Source: Desulfovibrio sp. ZJ209
GTDB lineage: Bacteria; Desulfobacterota; Desulfovibrionia; Desulfovibrionales; Desulfovibrionaceae
Direction of reading: 5' to 3'
DNA: 64,000 nucleotides
NCBI RefSeq assembly: GCF_011039135.1
Contig: NZ_JAAKEJ010000004.1
Coordinates: 124,001 to 188,000, forward strand
Part shown: positions 35,716-45,638 of the stretch, piece by piece
How the letters are laid out: the number at the start of each line of letters is the position of its first letter
How positions within the stretch are numbered: position 1 is the stretch's first letter
The notes under the pieces: model-generated
Database searches by the model: none
What the model saw: the letters and a program-made list of their open reading frames with translations, nothing else
What the model was told of the DNA's origin: nothing
Program-made: the position numbers and the translations under genes

Positions 35716-36663
35716 TTAGTCCGGACTACCGCCCGACCGCAAGAGCACGAAGAGGCGGCTGGCAAGGCCTTCCATGACGCGGGCCGGGGCCACGCCGTAG
35801 CGCAGCATTTCCTGCGCCTCGTCGAGCCAGCGGCCGCAAAGGGCCGCGCGGGGCGCGTCGTGCAAGGGCGCCAGCGCCGCCGCGAGCGGCCCTTCCGAAG
35901 CTGCCGGCGCGCCCCCGGCAAGCACATGGACAAGTGCTTTCTGGCACGACAGGAGCAGGCCGGCCGCCTGCGCGGCGTCAAGGCCGCCCCGGGCCGCGGC
36001 TTTTTCCAGAAAGCCCCGGCCGGTGCGCAAAAAGTCGGTGAGGGCCGCTTCCCAAGCGGCGAGCCCGGCGTCGGGCGCCGTTGTTTCCGGCCACGGCAGG
36101 GTGAGGCAGAAGGAGCGGGAGACGAGGGTGGGCAGCAATTGCTCGCGCTGCGGCGCGAGGAGCACGAAGACCGTATGCGGGCTCGGCTCTTCCAGCGCCT
36201 TGAGCAGGGCATTGGCCGCCTCGTCGCGTGCGGGCGAAAGCCCCATGAGCAGCACCACGCGCCGCCCCGGCCCGTGGGGCGCGTCGCGCAGGCGGCTCTT
36301 GAGCTCGCGGGCGCGGCGCATGTTGAAGGCCATCACCGGGCCCGGGTTTTCCTCGTCCTCGCGGTTGCCGATGCGGCCGTCAAAGGCGAGCACGTCAAGG
36401 TGCTCCCCGGCTTCTACCTGCATGCAGGCCGGGCAGGCGAGGCAGGGCGTCGCCGGCTCGCCGCGCCCTGCGGCGGCGAGAGCCTGCGGGCAGTTGTTGG
36501 CGCAGGCCCAGTAGCGCGCAAGCCCCAGGCGCCCGGCCTCGCTGCCGCCCTCGAGCAACAGGGTCTGCGGCGGCGCAAGCGCCAGGCGGTCGAGCACGCC
36601 GCGCAGCCGGGCGAAGTCTTCGCCGGCAATGGCCGCGAAAGGGCTGTCAGCCGCGTCAGCCAT
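35716..36663 (-). CDS. holB: DNA polymerase III delta-prime subunit (HolB-like)
   Basis: 315 residues. A clamp-loader subunit of the replicative polymerase. The AAA+ fold is visible: LLLEGGSEAGRLGLARYWAC replaces the Walker A motif (no GK[ST], as in other delta-prime subunits that do not hydrolyse ATP), zinc-binding cysteines in PCLACPACMQVE, RVVLLMGLSPARDEAANALL, and the sensor-1 LKALEEPSPHTVFVLLAPQ followed by LPTLVSRSFC (the SRC-type arginine finger). It starts 32 bases after purA on the same strand and is probably co-transcribed with it. The C-terminal third is weakly conserved, as usual. Confidence 0.88.
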   Translation of the reverse strand: MADAADSPFAAIAGEDFARLRGVLDRLALAPPQTLLLEGGSEAGRLGLARYWACANNCPQALAAAGRGEPATPCLACPACMQVEAGEHLDVLAFDGRIGNREDEENPGPVMAFNMRRARELKSRLRDAPHGPGRRVVLLMGLSPARDEAANALLKALEEPSPHTVFVLLAPQREQLLPTLVSRSFCLTLPWPETTAPDAGLAAWEAALTDFLRTGRGFLEKAAARGGLDAAQAAGLLLSCQKALVHVLAGGAPAASEGPLAAALAPLHDAPRAALCGRWLDEAQEMLRYGVAPARVMEGLASRLFVLLRSGGSPD

Positions 36664-36695
36664 GATAGACGGAAATCCCGCGGGCGCCCGGCCCC

Positions 36696-37973
<1,278 letters not shown>

Positions 37974-38037
37974 GATGCCTTCTCCTCTGAGGTGGACGGC
38001 AGGCGCCCGCGACCAAACGCGCCGCGCGCCGCCGGAA

Positions 38038-38066
38038 TTTTAACCCTAGAGAGATGGCCGGGGCAA
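38038..38066 (-). promoter_or_regulatory. Candidate sigma-70 promoter for purA-holB
   Basis: Minus strand TTGCCC (38066-38061), a 17-base spacer, TTAAAA (38043-38038). Confidence 0.4.
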
Positions 38067-38149
38067 GTCAAGCGGGAGCCCGGGGCTTGTGGTCATTCGA
38101 AGCCTTTTGCTGCGGGACATGCGCAAGAGCGTTGGTATGCAGGAGGGGG

Positions 38150-38387
38150 ATCTTCCGCTATCCCTTCCGGAGCGAGGCGGGAGACGGGCGGGTGGTGCCG
38201 GAAGAATCCTGGAAAACAAGATTTTGGGGTGCTTGAGCGCCAGCCGCCGGCGAGCTTGCGAGCCACACGGCTGGCGACAGCGGTTTCGCCGGATGACCGG
38301 CGCGTTGCCTGATTGCTGCCTCCCTCCGCGGCTTCCTGCGCCGCAACGGCCGGGAGCCAGGCTGTTTTTGACGGATACTTCAGCATT
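38150..38387 (+). repeat. Mosaic intergenic repeat, copy 2 (short form)
   Basis: A diverged version without the 82-bp module: TTCCGGAGCGAGGCGGGAGA, GGTGCCGGAAGAATCCTGGA, CAGCCGCCGGCGAGCTTGCG, GCGGCTTCCTGCGCCGCAAC and the end GGCTGTTTTTGACGGATACT. It has the same orientation as copies 1 and 3 although the flanking genes are on the minus strand. It fills most of the purA-glycogen gap. Confidence 0.8.
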
Positions 38388-38419
38388 GAGACCATGCCCC
38401 ACCACAGCAAGGCACATAC

Positions 38420-38459
38420 AAAAACCGCCCCTCCCCCCGGACGCGGGAGAAGGGGCGGT
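38420..38459 (-). terminator. Terminator of the glycogen operon
   Basis: On the minus strand ACCGCCCCT (38459-38451) pairs with AGGGGCGGT (38432-38424), followed by TTTTT (38424-38420), 30 bases past the stop codon. Confidence 0.8.
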
Positions 38460-38488
38460 CCGTCATTCAGCGGAAGGGCGTGCCGCCG

Positions 38489-41400
38489 CTAGCCCCAGAG
38501 CACGAGCCCGGTCTCCAGCGGCGAGGACAGGCCCTTGTGCACGGGCATGATCCTGATGCCGTAGCGGTAGGCGCCGTTGCGGCGCGGGATATAGGTGGCC
38601 GAATAGGTGATGCCGTTGCCATTGGCGCGCGGCTCCAGCCGGAGCACGTCGGGCCGGTCGCGGAAGTTGCCGTTGGCGTAGGTGCGGCCGATGACGAGCT
38701 GCGCCAGGATCTCCTCGGGCTTCATCTCGCCCGGGTTGAGGCGCAGGCGCACGTTGACCGGCTCGCCGCAGAGCATGGTGTTGCCGTCCGCGCCGCTCAG
38801 GATGATCTCTTCCATCTTCACGGTGCCGAAGCGTACGGGCAGGTCCTTCTTCCACTCGGCCACTTCGCGGCAGAGCTCCCAGTTGTCCCGCGCGAGCTCG
38901 TCGCGGCGCGCCGCGGCCGGGCAGTAGGCCTCGTGCACATAGTCGCGGACCATGCGGTTGCTGCTGTACATGGCGGTCAGGCTCTTGAGCGAGCGCTTGG
39001 ACATGGTGATCCACCGGCCCGGGAGCCCCTGGTTGTTGAGGTCATGGTAGAGCGGCAGCACATGGTGCTCGAGCAGGGTGTACAGGGCCTCGGCGTCGGA
39101 GTAGTCGTTCTGGTCGTCCGTGGGCAGTTCCAGCGTGACAACCGGGCCGATGGTCCAGCCGTTTTCGCGGTTGTAGCCCTCGCACCACCAGCCGTCGGAG
39201 ATGCTCAGGTTGATGCCGCCGTTGACGGGCAGCTTCATGCCGCTGGTGCCCGAGGCCTCATGCGGCCGGCGCGGTGTGTTGAGCCACACGTCGCAGCCCT
39301 GCGAGAGCAGCCGCGAGACCGCGAGGCTGTAATCCTCCATGAAGAAGATCTTGCCGAGGAAGCGCTCGTCCCGGCTCATCCTGATGACTTCCTGGAGGAT
39401 GTTGATGCCCGCCTCGTCCGCCGGGTGCGACTTGCCGGCGAACACAAAGGCCACCGGGCGCTCGGGATCGTTGATGATCCGGGCGAGGCGGTCGGGGTCG
39501 GCGAAGAGCAGGGTGGCGCGCTTGTAGGGCGCAAAACGACGCGCGAAACCGATGAGCAGGGTGCCCGGCTTGAGGGCGCTCTCCATGAGGGCGCGCTCGG
39601 CGCGGTTTAAGCGGTACTTCTGCGCGTAGCCGGGGATGGCGGCGCGCAGGGCGTCCAGCAGCTCTTCCTTCTGGGTCATGCGCGCGGCCCAGTAGGTGTC
39701 GTCCGGGATGGCGTCCACCTTGGCCCACACCGGGTCGTCCGGCTCGGCCTGGAGCCAGCCCTGCCCGAGGTACTGGTTGAGCAGCTCGTGCATCTGCGTG
39801 CCCACATAGGAGGGCGTGTGGATGCCGTTGGTGACATAGGTGATGGGCGTTTCGGCGAGCGGCAGGCTCTTCCAGAGCTTGTTCCACATGTGCCTGGAGA
39901 CCTCGCCGTGCAGGCGGCTCACGCCGTTGGCCCAGGAGGAGAACCTGAGCGCCAGCACCGTCATCTCGAAGTTATGGGCATTGCCGCCCTCGATCTGGCC
40001 GAGCTGGACGAACTGGCCCCAGTCAAGGCCGAGCTTGCTGGCGAAGTGGGTGAAATAGCGGCTCATGAGGTCGATGGAGAAGGCCTCGTTGCCCGCCGGG
40101 ACAGGCGTGTGCGTGGTGAACACCGTGTTGGAGCGCACGCGCACCGTGGACACGTCATAGCTCATGCCCTGGCCCATGCACTCGAGCAGGCGCTCGATGA
40201 CGAGGAAGGCGGAGTGCCCCTCGTTCATGTGGTAGACATGGGGCTCCAGCCCGAGGGTGCGGATGAGGCGGATGCCGCCCATGCCGAGGAGCATTTCCTG
40301 GAGCAGGCGGATCTCGCGGTTGGCCTCGTAGAGGCGGTCGGTAATCTTGCGGTCCTCCTCGCTGTTACGGGTGGTGTCCGTATCCATGAGGTAGAGGGTG
40401 ACGCGGCCGACCTTCATCTGCCAGATGCGCGCGTAGAGGATGCGGCCGGGCAGCTCCAGCTGCACATAGAGCGGCGCGTTGTTGGCGTCGGTAACCATGC
40501 TCACGGGCAGCTGCGAGAAGTTGTTGAGCGGATAGACGGCCACCTGGCGCCCGTTCTCGTCGATCTCCTGCTTGAAATAGCCGTTCTTGTAGAGCAGGCC
40601 GATGCCGAAGAGCGGCACGGCCATGTCCGAGGCGCTCTTGAGGTGGTCGCCGGAGAGCACGCCGAGGCCGCCCGAATAGATGGGCACGGACTCGGTGATG
40701 CCGTACTCGGTGGAGAAGTAGGCCACGGGGTGCTTGACGTTGACATGCTCGTCGAGGTCGCGCAGCGGCTCGGCCATGTAGGCGTCGAACTCGGCCATGA
40801 CCTCGGTGTAGAGGCGCATGTATTCCTCATTGGCGACAAGGCTCTCGAGGCGCTCGTTGTCCGCCTGGCCGAGCACCTGGATGGGATTGTGGCACTTGTC
40901 CCACATCTGCGGGTTCAGGCTCATGAAGAGCGCCCGCGCCTTGTCGTGCCAGCACCACCAGAGATTGTTGGAGAGCTCGCGCAGCCGCGAGAGCTCGGGC
41001 GGCAGCTCTGCCACGGCGAGGATGGGCCGGAGGAAAGGCGTCACCGAGGAGGAGGCCTGGAGCACGCGGTTCATGCCCTCGCGCGCCTCGCTCTCCTGCT
41101 CGGTGCGGGCCGTGGATTTCTCGAGCGCGATGCGGAAAGCCTCGAGATAGTTGGCGAAGAAGTGGCTCCAGGAAGTGAGCTCGGCCACGTCGCGCGCGCT
41201 TGTGCGCAGCTCGGCGAGGGTCTCCGGGGCCATGGTGGCGGCCTTGAGCACATAGGTGTGCAGCATTTCCGCGCTCTGGTCGAAGTTCATGCCGCGCCTC
41301 GGCATGACGGCCACGCCGCTCTTTTCGTCGTTGCCCTTCTGGGCGTTGCGCGCCCACATGCCGAAGCCGGAAAGGTCGGTGGTGAGGGTGGGCACGGCCC

Positions 41401-42736
41401 AGGCCGCGCATTCCTGCGGGGTGTAGCCCCAGGGCTCGTACCAGGAGGGGAAGAAGCCCATGTCGCAGGCCGAGATGACATCCTCATACTGCATGTTGAG
41501 GAAGCCGTCGTGCCCGTCCAGCATGGCCGGCACGAAAATGACCTTGACGTGGCTGTCCGGCTGGTTGTTGAGGCCGAGGCGCCGGCAGGCGTTGATGATG
41601 GGGTCCTGCGGGGCGTTCCAGGCGTGGTGCGTGCAGATGAAGGGCAGCCCGTTGTCCGTGGCGTTGGGGTCGCCCGAGACCGCGGCCTGGTTGACGCCGG
41701 TGTGGCCGCCCATGACGAGGCAGAGCGCCAGGATGGAGGCGTCCGTGCCGCGCAGGTTCTTGTCCGCGCGTGCCAGCGCGTCGAGGAAGATGTCGATGCC
41801 CTTGTTGTGCATCTCGTAGCGCCCTGAGATGGCGAAGATGCGCGTGTTCGGGGCAAGCTCGGTGCGCAGGAAGCGGCCCGCCGCCTCCATCACCTTGGCG
41901 CGGTGGGCGGCGGGCACCTTGCGGTCCTTGGTGAAGTCCGGGATGACGCGCATGTCGAGGCCGTTCACGGTGATCACATCGGGCGAGCGGCCGAGGAAGA
42001 CCGTGGACTCCTCGCCGGTGATGGGGCTCACCGTGGTGAAGGCGTCGGCCTCGCGCGCCGAGGCGCTTTCCATGGACCACTTGGCCGTGATGTTCTGGGC
42101 CGCGGCCTCCTGCGCCGGATTGATGCTGCGCAGGTTGGAATAGATGTCGCGCCCGGTGCCCGCGAGCGCGCGCCCGAGCATGGTGGCGTGGGTGGTGAAC
42201 ACCGTGCCGATGGCCGGCGCGTTACGCTTGAGGCTCAGAAGGCCCGCGCCGCACATCCATTCATGGAAGAGCGCCACGGAGCGGCCCTTGGTGGGCGCAA
42301 CGAGGCATTCGTGGATGGCCGCGATGACCTCGCCGCAGGCCGTGGCGAACATGACGGGCTCCACATAGTCCCAGCCGCCGGAGAGGGAGTCCACGCCGAA
42401 ATTCTTCCACAGGTCGAAGAGCAGCTGGTTGCTGCCGTAGCGCTGGTCAAAATTGACGAGGATGGCCTTGGGCCGGCCGGGGATGTTCCAGCGGCCGAGG
42501 CTGCACTTGAGGTTGCGCGCCGCCAGCGCCGGGCGGATGGAATCCCAGATGTGCTCGTCCGTTTCCTCGAAGCCCGCGTTGTGTTGGAGCTGGGGCCCGA
42601 GGAGGAAGTAATCCTCGCCGAAGGTGTCCACAGCCTGGAGGGCCTTGCTGCTCACCACGGAGTAGATGCCCCCGACCTTGTTGCAGACCTCCCAGCTCAC
42701 CTCGAACAGGGTCACGGGAGCGTTGTGGAATTCCAT
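38489..42736 (-). CDS. Fusion of glycogen synthase (GT3) and alpha-glucan phosphorylase (GT35)
   Basis: 1415 residues. The N-terminal 590 or so resemble the GT3 glycogen synthase found mainly in eukaryotes: FEVSWEVCNKVGGIYSVVSS, VALFHEWMCGAG, IGTVFTTHATMLGRALAG, FAISGRYEMHNKGIDIFL, FFPSWYEPWGYTPQECAAWA. From about residue 600 a second enzyme starts (PILAVAELPPELSRLRELSN) with the alpha-glucan phosphorylase pattern: HPVAYFSTEYGI, YSGGLGVLSGDHLKSASDM, and the PLP lysine in RPHEASGTSGMKLPVNGG. One chain would thus extend glycogen from a sugar nucleotide and also release glucose-1-phosphate from it. Start: ATG behind AAAGGAGAAG. It is the last gene of the operon, 125 bases after the GH57 gene, and ends at a good terminator. 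Confidence 0.93.
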   Translation of the reverse strand: MEFHNAPVTLFEVSWEVCNKVGGIYSVVSSKALQAVDTFGEDYFLLGPQLQHNAGFEETDEHIWDSIRPALAARNLKCSLGRWNIPGRPKAILVNFDQRYGSNQLLFDLWKNFGVDSLSGGWDYVEPVMFATACGEVIAAIHECLVAPTKGRSVALFHEWMCGAGLLSLKRNAPAIGTVFTTHATMLGRALAGTGRDIYSNLRSINPAQEAAAQNITAKWSMESASAREADAFTTVSPITGEESTVFLGRSPDVITVNGLDMRVIPDFTKDRKVPAAHRAKVMEAAGRFLRTELAPNTRIFAISGRYEMHNKGIDIFLDALARADKNLRGTDASILALCLVMGGHTGVNQAAVSGDPNATDNGLPFICTHHAWNAPQDPIINACRRLGLNNQPDSHVKVIFVPAMLDGHDGFLNMQYEDVISACDMGFFPSWYEPWGYTPQECAAWAVPTLTTDLSGFGMWARNAQKGNDEKSGVAVMPRRGMNFDQSAEMLHTYVLKAATMAPETLAELRTSARDVAELTSWSHFFANYLEAFRIALEKSTARTEQESEAREGMNRVLQASSSVTPFLRPILAVAELPPELSRLRELSNNLWWCWHDKARALFMSLNPQMWDKCHNPIQVLGQADNERLESLVANEEYMRLYTEVMAEFDAYMAEPLRDLDEHVNVKHPVAYFSTEYGITESVPIYSGGLGVLSGDHLKSASDMAVPLFGIGLLYKNGYFKQEIDENGRQVAVYPLNNFSQLPVSMVTDANNAPLYVQLELPGRILYARIWQMKVGRVTLYLMDTDTTRNSEEDRKITDRLYEANREIRLLQEMLLGMGGIRLIRTLGLEPHVYHMNEGHSAFLVIERLLECMGQGMSYDVSTVRVRSNTVFTTHTPVPAGNEAFSIDLMSRYFTHFASKLGLDWGQFVQLGQIEGGNAHNFEMTVLALRFSSWANGVSRLHGEVSRHMWNKLWKSLPLAETPITYVTNGIHTPSYVGTQMHELLNQYLGQGWLQAEPDDPVWAKVDAIPDDTYWAARMTQKEELLDALRAAIPGYAQKYRLNRAERALMESALKPGTLLIGFARRFAPYKRATLLFADPDRLARIINDPERPVAFVFAGKSHPADEAGINILQEVIRMSRDERFLGKIFFMEDYSLAVSRLLSQGCDVWLNTPRRPHEASGTSGMKLPVNGGINLSISDGWWCEGYNRENGWTIGPVVTLELPTDDQNDYSDAEALYTLLEHHVLPLYHDLNNQGLPGRWITMSKRSLKSLTAMYSSNRMVRDYVHEAYCPAAARRDELARDNWELCREVAEWKKDLPVRFGTVKMEEIILSGADGNTMLCGEPVNVRLRLNPGEMKPEEILAQLVIGRTYANGNFRDRPDVLRLEPRANGNGITYSATYIPRRNGAYRYGIRIMPVHKGLSSPLETGLVLWG

Positions 42737-42861
42737 GTCTTCTCCTTTGGGCGCCGGCGGCACGGTGCCGGGCGGCGGCAGGCAGTTGTCATTAACGTAA
42801 GGCTGAACCGTGGCGGTTTTGCCCCCCACGGTTCAGCGGCGTCCAGCCATCGGGGCCTGCT

Positions 42862-44316
42862 TCAGGCCTTCTTTTCCCCGGACTTTTTGGCCGGGGCGGA
42901 TTTCTTCGCGCCCTTGGCGGCGCCGGCGGCCCTGGGGGGTGCCTTTTTGGGCGCGGCCTTCTTTGCGGGCGCCGCCTTGGGGGCCGCGGGTTTCCTGGCA
43001 GCGGGCTTTTTGGCGGCAGCCTTTTCCGGGGCGGCCTTGGCCTTCGTCTTGCCCCCGGACTTTTTCGCTTCGCCCCTGGCGGGGGTGATCTTGCGGGCCA
43101 TCTTTTCCACGTCGTCCACCAGTTCCCACTCCGCCTCCGCCGCGGTCACGCGCATCTCAAGGTCGGAGAGCACGTTCATATAGGTGATATAGGCGTCATA
43201 GGGGCTCGGGAAGGGATTGGGCCTGTCGGGCGCAAAGGCCGTGAACCACTTGGTGGACATATAATGGAAGTGGTCGGAGCTTTGCAAGCGCTCAAAATCC
43301 CTCGTGATGTCAGGCGCGCCGAGGGCGTGTACGCGGTCGGTCATCTTGTAGAGGGTGTGGATGGCGTCCTTCTGCATGTCGTTGCCGAGCCATGCGGTGA
43401 GGTCGCGGCCCTCGTAGTCCCAGCTCATGAAGTCGGGCACGTCCAGCTCGCCCACGCTGGGGAGCTTTTTCACGGCCTCGGCGGGCGTTGCGAAGTGGAA
43501 GTCCTTGTTGGCGAGGATGCGGTCGGGCAGCGCCTCCATGAAGGCGAAGATGCCGGACTCGCGCGTGTTGCGCAGGCCGAACACGTGGTAGTCGTTGAAG
43601 ATGTTGATGACCTCCGCATCGCCGGCCAGGCTGTGGATCCAGCCCGCGTATTTCTCCGCGGTGAGCGGCCACTGGTCCCACGACTGGTCGCTGAAGCGGC
43701 GGCCAAGGTCGGTGGAGAGGCGGATATTGCGCAAAAAGAGCTTCACCTTGGGCGCGTCGATGGGGCTGTAGAGATAGTTGGGGCTGCGCCAGCCGAGCAC
43801 ATGGTCCGCGCCTTCGGCCATCACCGCCTTGTAGCCGAGCTCGCCAAGCGCGACGCCCATGGCGTTGTTGTACACGAGTTCCGCATTGCGGTAGGTGACG
43901 GGCTTCTTGCCGAAGAGGCGCTTGATGCGCTTGGCGTGGTCCTCCACCTGGCGCACGAATTCCGGCTTGGAATAGAGGAAGGAGAAGCTGTGCGGCGCCG
44001 TCTCGCAAGCGAATTCCACGCTGCCCGTGGCGGCCAGCGCCTGGAAGCTCTCCAGAACCTCGGGCGCGTACTGCTCGAACTGGTCGAGCGCCGTGCCGGA
44101 AATGGAGAAGCAGACCTTGAAGTCCTTCCCGAAGCGGCGGATGAGCTTGAGGAGAAGGTCGTTCATGGGCAGGTAGCAGGCGCGCGCGGTGTAGAGGAGG
44201 ATGTCGCAGTTCTTGTCATCGTCCTCGTAGATGGAGTTCTGGCCCATGTCAAAGACCGTGTAGCGACGCAGCCTGTACGGTTCATGCACTTCGTAGCAAA
44301 GGCAGAGAGCTGGCAT
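42862..44316 (-). CDS. GH57-family glycoside hydrolase with a histone-H1-like tail
   Basis: 484 residues. Residues 1-400 match GH57 amylases and branching enzymes of the short type: ALCLCYEVHEPYRLRRY, VCFSISGTALDQFEQY, the nucleophile region EFACETAPHSFSFLYSKPEF (glutamate near 126), ELVYNNAMGVALGELGYKAV and the acid region NIFNDYHVFGLRN. From about residue 418 to the end comes a roughly 65-residue tail made of Lys, Ala and Pro (KSGGKTKAKAAPEKAAAKKP style repeats), like the C-terminal tail of histone H1 or bacterial H1-like proteins. A strongly basic tail could bind polyphosphate, nucleic acid or acidic surfaces; why an amylase has one is unknown. Start overlaps the upstream GT4 stop (TGATG). 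Confidence 0.88.
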   Translation of the reverse strand: MPALCLCYEVHEPYRLRRYTVFDMGQNSIYEDDDKNCDILLYTARACYLPMNDLLLKLIRRFGKDFKVCFSISGTALDQFEQYAPEVLESFQALAATGSVEFACETAPHSFSFLYSKPEFVRQVEDHAKRIKRLFGKKPVTYRNAELVYNNAMGVALGELGYKAVMAEGADHVLGWRSPNYLYSPIDAPKVKLFLRNIRLSTDLGRRFSDQSWDQWPLTAEKYAGWIHSLAGDAEVINIFNDYHVFGLRNTRESGIFAFMEALPDRILANKDFHFATPAEAVKKLPSVGELDVPDFMSWDYEGRDLTAWLGNDMQKDAIHTLYKMTDRVHALGAPDITRDFERLQSSDHFHYMSTKWFTAFAPDRPNPFPSPYDAYITYMNVLSDLEMRVTAAEAEWELVDDVEKMARKITPARGEAKKSGGKTKAKAAPEKAAAKKPAARKPAAPKAAPAKKAAPKKAPPRAAGAAKGAKKSAPAKKSGEKKA

Positions 44317-45638
44317 CAGTTTTCCCCTGTAACGTTGCGGTAAATTTGCAGAAGCTGTTCCGCCGCATTGCCCCAGCGGATGGATTTCATTTCTTCGCGG
44401 CAGTTCTTCACAAGTTCCTCGGCGAGGCTCGGGTAGCGGAGCACCGCGCAGATCTTGTCGGCCATGTCGCGCGTATCCCAGAAGTCGGCCTTGAGCGCGT
44501 GCTCGAGCACTTCGGAAACGCCCGACTGGCGCGAGAGCAGCACGGGCACGTCGTAGAGCATGGCCTCCAGCGGGGTGATGCCGAAGGGCTCGGACACCGA
44601 GGGCATGACGTAGAGGTCGCTCAGGGCGAACATGCGGTCCACCTGCTCGCCGCGCAAGAACCCCGCGAAGTGGAAGCGGCTGCCGATGCGCAACTGCCCG
44701 GCGCGGCGCACCAGGCGCGGCAGCATGTCGCCGCTGCCGGCCATGAAGAAGCGCACGTTGGGGATCTTCTCGAGCACGAGGCGCGCGGCCTCCATGAAGT
44801 ATTCCGGGCCTTTCTGGAAGGTGATGCGCCCGAGGAAGAGCACGCGCTTCTCGTGGCGGATGCGCGGCGGGATCTCGTAATGCCGCGCCACGTCATGGCG
44901 CTCCACCGCGTTGTAGACCACCTTGACCTTTTCCGGCGGCACGCCGTAGCGCTGGATGACCATGTTGCGCGTGAGCTGGCTCACGGCCACCACCACGTCC
45001 GCGGCCAAAAGGCCCGCGCGCTCGATGCCGCCCACGATCTCGTTGATGTTCTCGCCGCTGCGGTCATATTCCGTGGCGTGGATGTGAACGACCAGCGGCT
45101 TGCCGGTGAGCGCCTTGGCGAGGATGCCCGCGGGATAGGTCATCCAGTCATGGGCGTGGATGACATCAAAATCCTCGCGCAGGGCGATGGCCCCGCCGAG
45201 GCGCCCGTAGCGGTAGACCTCGGTCATGAGCTCCGGCCCGTAGCCGCCCTTGAGCTTCCACGTGAAGGCCGGCCCGGCGTGGGTCTTGACCACCTCGCCG
45301 CCCGGCGTGGACTCGCTCGACAGGTTCTTCAGGGCCTCGCGGTAGCTCTCCGGGGTGAGGTAGGGCATGAGCGGGCTGTCCACCTGAAGGTAGCGGATGT
45401 TGGACCGCCAGATCTCCTGCCCGGCCCAGGCCATGCGCTCCTGCACCTCCTGGGTGATGGGCGTGCCCGAGGCCGACTCCAGCTTGAGGAAGTCGGTGGC
45501 CGCGTCCTCCACATGGGGCAGCACGAAGATGACCTCAACCCCGAGCTGGGCCAGGGCGTGCGTCATGCCGTAACAGGCTGTGCCGAGGCCGCCGCTGATA
45601 TACGGCGGAAACTCCCAGCCGAACATGAGGACTCGCAT
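44316..45638 (-). CDS. GT4-family glycosyltransferase, glycogen synthase-like
   Basis: 440 residues with the GT-B fold. The N-terminus MRVLMFGWEFPPYISGGLGT has the GGLG loop typical of glycogen/starch synthases, followed by DVIHAHDWMTYPAGILAKAL, the donor-binding VLFLGRITFQKGPEYFMEAA and YVMPSVSEPFGITPLEAMLY with the conserved E-x7-E. It probably adds glucose to glycogen or an alpha-glucan primer from a nucleotide sugar. The real start overlaps the debranching-enzyme stop (TGATG), so four genes are tightly packed. Having a second synthase-like enzyme beside the GT3 fusion raises the question of whether one acts as initiator and the other as elongator. Confidence 0.88.
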   Translation of the reverse strand: MRVLMFGWEFPPYISGGLGTACYGMTHALAQLGVEVIFVLPHVEDAATDFLKLESASGTPITQEVQERMAWAGQEIWRSNIRYLQVDSPLMPYLTPESYREALKNLSSESTPGGEVVKTHAGPAFTWKLKGGYGPELMTEVYRYGRLGGAIALREDFDVIHAHDWMTYPAGILAKALTGKPLVVHIHATEYDRSGENINEIVGGIERAGLLAADVVVAVSQLTRNMVIQRYGVPPEKVKVVYNAVERHDVARHYEIPPRIRHEKRVLFLGRITFQKGPEYFMEAARLVLEKIPNVRFFMAGSGDMLPRLVRRAGQLRIGSRFHFAGFLRGEQVDRMFALSDLYVMPSVSEPFGITPLEAMLYDVPVLLSRQSGVSEVLEHALKADFWDTRDMADKICAVLRYPSLAEELVKNCREEMKSIRWGNAAEQLLQIYRNVTGEN

